Origin: an uncultured Erysipelotrichaceae bacterium
Lineage (GTDB): Bacteria; Bacillota_I; Bacilli_A; Erysipelotrichales; Erysipelotrichaceae
Assembly: GCA_902766675.1 (NCBI GenBank)
Contig: CACXEN010000058.1
Coordinates: forward strand, 1-14,093
Length of the DNA stretch: 14,093 nucleotides
Reading direction: 5' to 3'
Position 1 is the stretch's first letter; each line of letters begins with the position of its first letter. Made by a program: the position numbers and the translations under genes. This document shows positions 1-6,855 of the stretch, in pieces. The notes below the pieces were generated by a model. That model had not been told where the DNA came from, ran no database searches, and worked only from the letters and a program-made list of their open reading frames with translations.

Positions 1-2513
1 CCAATGATTCCACTTTCTTCTAAAGCATCAATCATTCGAGCTGCTCTATTGTATCCGATACCAAATCTTCTTTGTAATAGTGAAGTAGATGCTTTTTGTG
101 CTTGAATGACATATTCTTTTACTTCTTCAAACATTGGATCATCATTCACTGCCAAAATGCCATTATTACCTTCCACACCATCTAGTCGGATAAAATGATC
201 ATCATATTCCGGTTTACCACGTTTTTTCACTTCTTCGGTAATCATTTGTACTTCTTTATCTGTTACATAGACACCTTGTACACGTTCTGGCGCATTTTGA
301 CCAATTGGTTGATATAGCATATCACCATTTCCTAATAATCTTTCTGCACCAACTGCATCTAGTATGGTACGTGAATCGACACCAGAAGATACCGCAAAGG
401 CAATACGACTTGGTATATTCGATTTAATAACACCTGTAATAACATTTACAGATGGACGTTGTGTCGCAACAATAAGATGAATACCAGCTGCACGCGCTAA
501 TTGTGTAATACGTTGGATACTAGATTCAACATCTTTACCAGCAACATTCATTAAGTCTGCCAACTCATCGATGATAACAACGATATATGGTAATTTTTGT
601 GGAGCTGGTGAACCATCATCATTTGGTCTACCACCTTGTGCTTTCACTTTTTCATTAAAGCCATCAATATTACGAACGCCTGCTGCAGAGAATATGTTAT
701 ATCTCTCATCCATCATCTCAACGATAACTTTTAATGCATTACTTGCCTTATTTGCATCATCAATCACTGGGCCAATCAAATGTGGTACATTACGATAAGG
801 TGTAAATTCTACCTTCTTAGGATCAATCAATAATAATTTCACTTCATCTGGTTTTGAGCGCAATAATAGCGAACAAATAATCGAGTTAATACATACTGAT
901 TTACCTGATCCTGTCGCACCCGCAATTAATAAGTGTGGCATTTTATCTAAACGACAAGTAACTGGCTCACCTTGTAAGTCTTTTCCGACCACAAATAATA
1001 ATGGATGTTTATCATTCCTTACTTGAGGCTCATTGAATAACTCTTTCATTTTTACTGGCGTAGCTTCCGCATTTGGAATTTCAATTCCACAATATGGTCT
1101 ACCTGGAATTGGCGCCTCAATACGAACATCTTTCGCAGCTAACTGCATCTTAATATTATCTGCTAATCCAAGAATCTTAGATACTTTTACATTAACATCA
1201 GGTTTGATTTCAAATTGTGTAACACTTGGACCAATATGTGTACCAATTAATTCCGCTTCAATATCGAATGTTTTTAATATATCAATTAATAGGCCACCTT
1301 TTTCTTTGGCATTAACTTCATTTACATGATTCGCATTTGTACGATGTACATCTTCCAATAAAGGATTCGCTCTTGGTATTCTATAGTTTTTAAAGCCATT
1401 TCTTCTTGTTGGCTTTTTCGCAACAGGTTTTTCCACTACCTCTTCATCAGTCTCGATTTCTTCTTCAACGTCTTCTATTTCATTATCATAATCAGGATCT
1501 TCATCATAATCGATATATTCTTCTTCCTCATCATCGATTACATTGTCATAATCATCTTCATAAGTATCATATTCATCATATTCTTCTTCATTATTTTCCA
1601 TCGCATCAATATCCGCAAATGGATCTTGTAAATCATCCACATTAATAAATGGCGATTCCCCACTATTATTATTTCCACTTGGCATCACAACAACAGGAAT
1701 TTGTTTTTTTGTTGCATCAGGATGCTCATTGATAATATATGTACCATAAGGTTTTGTTTCATCACGTTGTGTATTCATGATTTCTACTTGGCTTGTTTCT
1801 TCAATCGCATCCTCCGCTTCGATTGTGCCAAGCATTTTCGCATCCTTATGTTTCTTTATCATATTCCAAAGATTTGGTGATTGTTTATCCTCTTCAATTT
1901 CATCTAATTCAATAACATCAACCACTTCATCATCTTCTGGTGCCTTAAAGAAATTAACAATTGTTCTAAATGCTTTTTTATATACATTTAATGACACAAG
2001 TAAAATCATCGCAATAATGATTAATACCGCAGCCACAAGAAGTACACCATTTCTTCCTACTGCTGATGTGATTAAACTATAAAGAAGTGAGCCAATTAAT
2101 CCACCACCAACATTTAATTCCGCATTTTCCCCAAAGAATGTAGTCGTATTCGCCGCATGGTCTAAGAATACATCCATACCAACTCTTTCAGGATATGCAA
2201 AATATGTCTGAATCAGTAGCACCCCAACAATAATGAACACAAATGGCCATGCATTACTTTCTTTTGTGCCATGTTTATGATTGATAATATTGATTATCAA
2301 AAGCACAATGATTAATGCCATTAAAACCCAGAAAAGTGATCCAATTAAATAGCGTTGTAAATCATATAAAAACTTGCCGACAACTCCAAATTGTCCAAGT
2401 CCTGCGATCACAAACGCCAAAAGGATCACCATCGTGATCCATTGTCTTCTTTCTAGTTTTTGTGATTCAACTAGTGCCTCTTGTCTTTTTTGTTCGTTTG
2501 ACTTTCTTCCCAC
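1..2513 (-). CDS. ftsK: DNA translocase FtsK/SpoIIIE, C-terminus cut by window edge
   Basis: This is a membrane-anchored, septum-located ATPase that pumps chromosomal DNA during division or sporulation. It is open from a GTG at 2513 to the window edge, giving 837 residues. An AGAGGG site 5 bases upstream, overlapping the end of the RNase J gene, supports the GTG start. Hydrophobic segments at about residues 24-46, 56-77, 89-107 and 137-177 form the N-terminal membrane domain. A very acidic linker lies at about 305-361. The motor follows, with Walker A GATGSGKS at 532-539 and Walker B VVIIDE at 645-650. The visible end (RRFGIGYNRAARMIDALEE) is the winged-helix gamma domain that reads polar DNA motifs, so probably only a few tens of residues are missing. 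It lies 9 bases after the RNase J gene and is probably co-transcribed with it. Whether it acts as FtsK or SpoIIIE cannot be told from the sequence. Confidence 0.96.
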   Translation of the reverse strand, partial: MGRKSNEQKRQEALVESQKLERRQWITMVILLAFVIAGLGQFGVVGKFLYDLQRYLIGSLFWVLMALIIVLLIINIINHKHGTKESNAWPFVFIIVGVLLIQTYFAYPERVGMDVFLDHAANTTTFFGENAELNVGGGLIGSLLYSLITSAVGRNGVLLVAAVLIIIAMILLVSLNVYKKAFRTIVNFFKAPEDDEVVDVIELDEIEEDKQSPNLWNMIKKHKDAKMLGTIEAEDAIEETSQVEIMNTQRDETKPYGTYIINEHPDATKKQIPVVVMPSGNNNSGESPFINVDDLQDPFADIDAMENNEEEYDEYDTYEDDYDNVIDDEEEEYIDYDEDPDYDNEIEDVEEEIETDEEVVEKPVAKKPTRRNGFKNYRIPRANPLLEDVHRTNANHVNEVNAKEKGGLLIDILKTFDIEAELIGTHIGPSVTQFEIKPDVNVKVSKILGLADNIKMQLAAKDVRIEAPIPGRPYCGIEIPNAEATPVKMKELFNEPQVRNDKHPLLFVVGKDLQGEPVTCRLDKMPHLLIAGATGSGKSVCINSIICSLLLRSKPDEVKLLLIDPKKVEFTPYRNVPHLIGPVIDDANKASNALKVIVEMMDERYNIFSAAGVRNIDGFNEKVKAQGGRPNDDGSPAPQKLPYIVVIIDELADLMNVAGKDVESSIQRITQLARAAGIHLIVATQRPSVNVITGVIKSNIPSRIAFAVSSGVDSRTILDAVGAERLLGNGDMLYQPIGQNAPERVQGVYVTDKEVQMITEEVKKRGKPEYDDHFIRLDGVEGNNGILAVNDDPMFEEVKEYVIQAQKASTSLLQRRFGIGYNRAARMIDALEESGII

Positions 2514-2522
2514 AGATACCCT

Positions 2523-4190
2523 CTATTCTTTCGTATTTATTTCAACGATAGCAGGTAATATCATCGGCCTTTTTCCTGTCTCTCTCATAACATAACGAGA
2601 AATACGTTCTCTAGCTTCACTACGGCAACTCATATTGTCATATCGATTTTCTTTTACTGCTTCGTTAATTACTTCTTCAATAATATTGCCAATTTGTTTA
2701 ACAATGTAGTCTGCATCTTTTAGATAGATAACACCTCTACTTTGTACATCTGGTCCACCAATAATTTCCTTTGTGGCATGATTTACCACAATACCAATAA
2801 TAATAGCACCATCTGTTGAAAGTAGCTCGCGATCTTTTAATATCATACCACTCTCATCCAATTTATCATTGCCATCTACCAATATGTCTCCAACTGGCAC
2901 TTCTTCAAAATTCTTCTCTAATTTTCCATTTTGAATCGTTGCCACAAGACCATTATCTAAAACGATAATTTTATCTGCTTTATAACCCATATCTAATGCA
3001 ATATTCGCATTTGCCACAAGTTGACGATATTCCCCTTTTACAGGTACATAGTATTTAGGTTTCATTAAATAAACCATCATCTTTAAGTCTTCTTTACTTG
3101 CATGCATTGTATATGTACGTTTTGCATCAACGGTTAAAATACGACCTGCTTCTTTATATAAGTCATCTTCCATCGCAGCTTCTTCTCTTTCCGTTCCCGG
3201 AACAGCAGGAGAAGCAATAATTACGGTATCGCTATGTCTAAATTCAATCGTATCGTCTTCTTTTGTCGCAATACGATGTACCTTTTTAAATATACTAGAG
3301 CCAGTTCCCGCAATAATAACCAATATATTTTCCATATCATTATTAAAGGATGATGGCGCAATTTCTAAACCAGCTGGGATATGATAATAACCAAGTTTTC
3401 CTAAATCAAATAATAATTCTCTTAGTTCTTTATCATAGATCATAACCTTGCGATTATATTTATAAGCCAGTTCAATGACTTCTATTACACGAAAAATATT
3501 TTGATTAAATAATGTAATAAATAATCTACCAGTTGTGTCTTCAAAATAAGGCTCAATAGATTCTGTAATACGATGATGTGGTGCACTATGACCTTCTCTA
3601 GTTGCGCCTACAGATTCACACATCAGTGCTAAAACACCCTCAGACGCAATATCCGTTACATTCGAAATATCCATTTTAAATGCTTCATTTTTTGTGCTGT
3701 AGTCTACGATAAATTCAGAGGAATATACTACATAGCCATCATCTGTTTTAATCGCAACACCAAAGCCATCCGCAATTGATTGCGTTGTACCAAATGTACG
3801 TATTTCTGTTTTACCAATTTTAAATGTCGCATTGCGCATGATGCGATGAATTTTATAATCTTTATTACCAGATTTCTTCATCATTCTTTCAAATGTCAAA
3901 GCAGTAAATGGAGCCATATATAAAGGAACACCTGGTATTTCTTCTACCAAATTAGGAAGTGCAGCCATTACATCATCATGTCCATGTGTGATGAAAATTG
4001 CTTTAATTTTATTTTTATTTTCTTGTAAATACTTAAAGTCAGGAATAATCATTTCAACACCCAATTGTTCAGTCTCTGGGTATTTCATTCCACATTCCAT
4101 CACAAAAATATCATCATCATTTTGCACTATATACATATTTTTGCCGTCTTCATCAAGACCGCCAAGCGCAAAAATGCGTACTTTGCTCAT
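2523..4190 (-). CDS. rnjB: RNase J-family protein with degenerate metal site (RNase J2-like)
   Basis: RNase J proteins are metallo-beta-lactamase/beta-CASP ribonucleases that mature and degrade RNA in Firmicutes, usually as J1/J2 complexes. The ATG at 4190 gives 555 residues, the usual length. GGAGGA sits 8 bases upstream, and the in-frame ATG at 4205 is immediately next to that site, so I reject it. The fold signatures remain: HGHDD at 69-73, SPAVPGTE at 327-334, HAS at 363-365, KPKYYVPVKGEYR at 377-389, and a C-terminal domain. Several catalytic positions are changed. The family HGHxDH reads HGHDDV (V74), the NHS or THS motif reads TQS (Q137), TGDF reads SSEF (E159), and PVHGE reads PVKGE (K385). 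Three ligands (H69, H71, D73) and H363 persist. This suggests weak or no nuclease activity, as in J2-type partners. Its position beside ftsK/spoIIIE matches rnjB of B. subtilis. Confidence 0.9.
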   Translation of the reverse strand: MSKVRIFALGGLDEDGKNMYIVQNDDDIFVMECGMKYPETEQLGVEMIIPDFKYLQENKNKIKAIFITHGHDDVMAALPNLVEEIPGVPLYMAPFTALTFERMMKKSGNKDYKIHRIMRNATFKIGKTEIRTFGTTQSIADGFGVAIKTDDGYVVYSSEFIVDYSTKNEAFKMDISNVTDIASEGVLALMCESVGATREGHSAPHHRITESIEPYFEDTTGRLFITLFNQNIFRVIEVIELAYKYNRKVMIYDKELRELLFDLGKLGYYHIPAGLEIAPSSFNNDMENILVIIAGTGSSIFKKVHRIATKEDDTIEFRHSDTVIIASPAVPGTEREEAAMEDDLYKEAGRILTVDAKRTYTMHASKEDLKMMVYLMKPKYYVPVKGEYRQLVANANIALDMGYKADKIIVLDNGLVATIQNGKLEKNFEEVPVGDILVDGNDKLDESGMILKDRELLSTDGAIIIGIVVNHATKEIIGGPDVQSRGVIYLKDADYIVKQIGNIIEEVINEAVKENRYDNMSCRSEARERISRYVMRETGKRPMILPAIVEINTKE

Positions 4191-4236
4191 AAAATTATCC
4201 TCCATGATTAAATGTAAAAAGCTATTTATCTATATT

Positions 4237-4242
4237 ATTATA
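4237..4242 (-). promoter_or_regulatory. Candidate -10 box for rnjB
   Basis: A perfect TATAAT lies between the miaB terminator and the rnjB start, which would give a leader of about 40 bases. The -35 region at 17-bp spacing (TAGTTT, inside the terminator loop) is a poor match to TTGACA. The promoter is therefore likely from position but weak from sequence. Confidence 0.4.
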
Positions 4243-4244
4243 TA

Positions 4245-4272
4245 CGAAAAAGCTCTTTTAAACTAGAGCTTT
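4245..4272 (-). terminator. Intrinsic terminator of miaB, enclosing its stop codon
   Basis: The arms AAAGCTCT and AGAGCTTT (8 bp perfect) flank an 8-base loop and run into a short T tract (TTTTTCG). The miaB stop codon TAA (4258-4260) lies in the loop, so the last miaB codons form the ascending arm. Confidence 0.75.
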
Positions 4273-5697
4273 CCCATCAAGTGAAAAACTATGTGCTTCC
4301 GTAATTTCTACTTCCACAATTTGATTTTCTAATCCTTTAGGACCAGTAAAATTCACCAATTTATTCTCTTCACTATATCCAGTGTATACATCTTTATTCT
4401 TTTTCGACGAACCCTCACATAATACTTTTACTAATTTTCCTACATATGCTTGGTTTTTCTCATTCGCATACTTTGCGAGTTTTTCATTTAAGCGGAATAA
4501 TCGATCTTTCTTTTCTTCTGCACTTACATCATCTTGCATATTCGCCGCAGGTGTACCACTTCTAGGTGAATACACAAATGAATATGCCATATCAAATTGA
4601 CAATGATCCACTAAGCTAAGTGTATCCAAGAATTCCTCTTCCGTTTCACCTGGAAATCCAACAATTAAATCTGTTGTAAATGTGATTTCAGGAATTCTTT
4701 CTTTCATATCATCGAATAATTCAAAATATCTTTCTCTTGTATATCCACGATTCATTCGTTTCAATATTTCGTTATTTCCTGATTGTACTGGTAGATGTAA
4801 TGATTTCATAATATTTGGATATTTCTTCATCGCTTCTATCGTACTGATGGAATAATCTCTTGGATGTGATGTATAAAATCTAATTCTTTCAATTCCTGTT
4901 TCAGCACAAGCAATTAAAAGATCAGTAAATCCATCTTCCATTCCTAAATCTTTTCCATATGCATTGACATTTTGTCCTAAAAGAATGACTTCTTTATAAT
5001 CTTTTTCTTGTAGAGATTTTACTTCTTTTAAAATATCTTCAATCTTACGAGATCTTTCTGTACCACGTGTATATGGCACAATACAATATGTACAGAATTT
5101 GTCACATCCATACATGATATTCACAAAAGCTTTACCTTGTGTACTTCTTCTAACCGGTAAATCTTCAAACACTCTTCCTTCTTCACTAATAACTTCAATA
5201 ACGCGTTGTCGTTCCTCTAAGACTTGTTTTAATAATTCTGGGAATCGATAAATATTATGTGTACCAAATACCAAATCAACTTGTGGATATTGGTTTAAAA
5301 TTCTTTCTACTACCACTTCTTCTTGTGGCATGCATCCACACATACAAATAATCTTATCTGGATTATCCATGCGGAATTTCTTTAAGCTACCAATTTCCCC
5401 AAATACACGCTCTTCCGCAGCTTGTCGTACTGCACAAGTATTAAAAATTAATACATCCGCTTCTCTTTCATTATCTGTTTTTTCATATCCCATCATTTCA
5501 AGCATGCCAGCTAATGTTTCACCATCTCTAACATTCGCCTGACAACCATAGGTACGAATATAATATTTCTTTCCTATACCAACATCACTTAAAGCATCTA
5601 AAGCAGAACTAGCACCATAGATAACATCTTTTTCATTACGACTACGCTTTCTTCCTTCACTTAGACTAGGAAGTATATATCTCTCTTTATTACTCAT
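4258..5697 (-). CDS. miaB: tRNA-2-methylthio-N6-dimethylallyladenosine synthase MiaB
   Basis: MiaB is a radical-SAM enzyme that adds a methylthio group to i6A37 of tRNAs reading UNN codons. The chosen ATG at 5697 gives 479 residues. Its N-terminus (YILPSLSEGRKR) aligns with the Bacillus YIPPSL-type N-terminus. A longer frame from 5772 would start upstream of the ferredoxin terminator and is rejected. The UPF0004 domain has cluster cysteines C52 (YGCQAN), C88 (FNTCAVR) and C122 (CGCMPQ). The radical-SAM motif is C198, C202, C205 (YGCDKFCTYC). A TRAM-like RNA-binding domain occupies roughly the last 70 residues (VGKLVKVLCEG). No ribosome-binding site precedes the ATG, and a -10-like box ends only 7 bases upstream, so the mRNA may be leaderless. 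miaA is not in the window. Confidence 0.95.
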   Translation of the reverse strand: MSNKERYILPSLSEGRKRSRNEKDVIYGASSALDALSDVGIGKKYYIRTYGCQANVRDGETLAGMLEMMGYEKTDNEREADVLIFNTCAVRQAAEERVFGEIGSLKKFRMDNPDKIICMCGCMPQEEVVVERILNQYPQVDLVFGTHNIYRFPELLKQVLEERQRVIEVISEEGRVFEDLPVRRSTQGKAFVNIMYGCDKFCTYCIVPYTRGTERSRKIEDILKEVKSLQEKDYKEVILLGQNVNAYGKDLGMEDGFTDLLIACAETGIERIRFYTSHPRDYSISTIEAMKKYPNIMKSLHLPVQSGNNEILKRMNRGYTRERYFELFDDMKERIPEITFTTDLIVGFPGETEEEFLDTLSLVDHCQFDMAYSFVYSPRSGTPAANMQDDVSAEEKKDRLFRLNEKLAKYANEKNQAYVGKLVKVLCEGSSKKNKDVYTGYSEENKLVNFTGPKGLENQIVEVEITEAHSFSLDGKALV

Positions 5698-5704
5698 ATC
5701 TGCT

Positions 5705-5733
5705 ATATTATGCCACACTTTTATATTAGACAA
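5705..5733 (-). promoter_or_regulatory. Candidate miaB promoter
   Basis: TTGTCT (-35, 4 of 6), a 17-bp spacer and TAATAT (-10, 4 of 6) lie directly after the ferredoxin terminator. The expected start of transcription falls at about 5697-5698, on or next to the miaB ATG. An alternative -10 (TATAAA, just upstream) has no good -35. Confidence 0.45.
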
Positions 5734-5758
5734 AAGAAAAATGCGGTAATTCCCGCAT
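5732..5758 (-). terminator. Intrinsic terminator of the ferredoxin gene
   Basis: The arms ATGCGG and CCGCAT (6 bp perfect, GC-rich) flank a 6-base loop and are followed by TTTTTCTTTT. It begins about 20 bases after the ferredoxin stop and separates it from miaB. Confidence 0.8.
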
Positions 5759-5777
5759 CCTCTAATTGTCAATTTTC

Positions 5778-5954
5778 TTATTTTTCGCTAATTGCAGTAA
5801 CTGGGCAAGTTCCTACACAAGCTAGACATGTAATACATGTATCTTCATCACACTCAGATTTTCCATCAGCATCGAGTGATAAAGCTGTTACTGGGCATAC
5901 ACCGATGCAAGCACCGCATCCAATACATGTTTCTTTATCTACTGTTACAGGCAT
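5778..5954 (-). CDS. Small 2[4Fe-4S] ferredoxin
   Basis: This short gene encodes 58 residues, beginning MPVTVDKETCIGCGAC. It is a clostridial-type low-potential electron carrier of the cytoplasm. Two complete CxxCxxCxxxCP motifs are visible: C10, C13, C16 and C20 followed by P21, then C40, C43, C46 and C50 followed by P51. This arrangement binds two [4Fe-4S] clusters. The halves are internal repeats (CPVTAL and CPVTAI), as expected of the duplicated fold. The ATG is set by a strong GAGGAGG site 7 bases upstream. The gene has its own good promoter and terminator, so it is probably monocistronic. The partner oxidoreductase is not visible. Supplying electrons to the neighbouring radical-SAM enzyme MiaB is possible but is inference from position only. 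Confidence 0.95.
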   Translation of the reverse strand: MPVTVDKETCIGCGACIGVCPVTALSLDADGKSECDEDTCITCLACVGTCPVTAISEK

Positions 5955-5976
5955 TTTTCACTCCTCCTCTATTGAT

Positions 5977-6005
5977 ATTATATTCTCTAATTGACCACCG
6001 TTCAA
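5977..6005 (-). promoter_or_regulatory. Ferredoxin promoter (sigma-A type)
   Basis: TTGAAC, a 17-bp spacer and a perfect TATAAT lie just after the ymdB stop. The leader would be about 15 bases and carries the GAGGAGG site. I see no terminator between ymdB and this promoter, so read-through from ymdB may add to expression. Confidence 0.75.
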
Positions 6006-6013
6006 CAATATTT

Positions 6014-6796
6014 TCATTTCAAATTCACATTTTTCATATAGATTCTTTCAATTCCAATTGCTTGATTTGTTTCATCATCAACTTGTATTACGACTGCATT
6101 TAGAATTGCTTCTCCTGATGCTGGCTTATATGCACTTTTTTTATGATAAAAAATGTAATCAATGATCTCTTGGGCGTCTCTTCCGATTATGCCATGCATA
6201 GGTCCACACATACCAACATCCGTTATATATGCACAACCTTCTCGAATCTCTTCATCTGCTGTTTGTATATGTGTATGTGTTCCAATAATTGCACATACTT
6301 TCTTTTGGAATACAAATTGAAATAATTTCTTTTCTGCTGTAGCTTCTGCATGCAAATCCACAAATATCATATCTGCATCAATATCTTCTAACATATTCGA
6401 AAACATATCTAATGGATTATCATCTGCCACTTGCATAAATGAACATCCTAAAAGATTAACAACTGCAATTCTTTTTCCTTTTACTTCTTTGATACATACA
6501 CTTTTCCCTATATCTTTTGGAAGTATATTTGCAGGTCTAATTAAAGAATCTAATTGATCGATCTTTTGAATGATTTCTGATTTAGAAAAAGAATGATTGC
6601 CTAATGTAATTACATCAATTCCAGCATCAATCAATTGGTGATAGATCTTTGAAGTGATGCCTTTTCCATGCGCACTATTTTCCCCGTTCGCAATAATGAA
6701 ATCAATATTATATTTCTCTTTTAAATAAGACAGATTTTGTATGACTGCCTTTCTGCCACTTTCTGCAACGATATCTCCAAAGAATAAAAAATTCAT
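6014..6796 (-). CDS. ymdB: YmdB-family metallophosphoesterase (TIGR00282)
   Basis: YmdB proteins are dinuclear-metal phosphoesterases. The Bacillus homologue hydrolyses 2',3'-cyclic nucleotides and influences multicellular behaviour and sporulation choices. This one has 260 residues, near the usual 264 or so. Metal and catalytic motifs appear in family order: FGDIVAESGR at the N-terminus, NGENSAHGKG, TLGNHSF, DLHAEATAEK, GTHTHIQTADEE, then DVGMCGPMHGIIG. No key residue is missing. The ATG at 6796 has only a modest AGAGA site upstream. The gene follows rny as in many Firmicutes, but here the strong rny terminator lies between them and ymdB has its own promoter, so the two can be expressed separately. 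Confidence 0.94.
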   Translation of the reverse strand: MNFLFFGDIVAESGRKAVIQNLSYLKEKYNIDFIIANGENSAHGKGITSKIYHQLIDAGIDVITLGNHSFSKSEIIQKIDQLDSLIRPANILPKDIGKSVCIKEVKGKRIAVVNLLGCSFMQVADDNPLDMFSNMLEDIDADMIFVDLHAEATAEKKLFQFVFQKKVCAIIGTHTHIQTADEEIREGCAYITDVGMCGPMHGIIGRDAQEIIDYIFYHKKSAYKPASGEAILNAVVIQVDDETNQAIGIERIYMKNVNLK

Positions 6797-6816
6797 AATA
6801 TTTCTCTACCAATTTC

Positions 6817-6845
6817 ATCATACAGATAGAAAAAAGGAAGTTCAA
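6817..6845 (-). promoter_or_regulatory. ymdB promoter overlapping the rny terminator
   Basis: TTGAAC (6840-6845), a 17-bp spacer and TATGAT (5 of 6) give a leader of about 14 bases. The -35 box is built from the loop and descending arm of the rny terminator hairpin, so the same bases may serve both signals. Confidence 0.65.
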
Positions 6846-6855
6846 TAGAACTTCC
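6830..6855 (-). terminator. Intrinsic terminator of rny
   Basis: Perfect 8-bp arms GGAAGTTC and GAACTTCC with a 4-base loop are followed by TTTTTTC. The first stem base is the final G of the rny stop codon TAG. Confidence 0.9.

Noticed and set aside
2418..2435. Inverted repeat GGATCAC/GTGATCC inside ftsK
   Set aside because: It lies in the coding sequence of the first membrane segment, has no T tract and is not near a gene boundary.
4191..4205. In-frame ATG at 4205 for the RNase J gene
   Set aside because: That ATG abuts the GGAGGA site that serves the ATG at 4190.
5698..5772. Extended miaB reading frame starting at 5772
   Set aside because: Its first codons encode the ferredoxin terminator hairpin, and the added residues have no likeness to MiaB N-termini.
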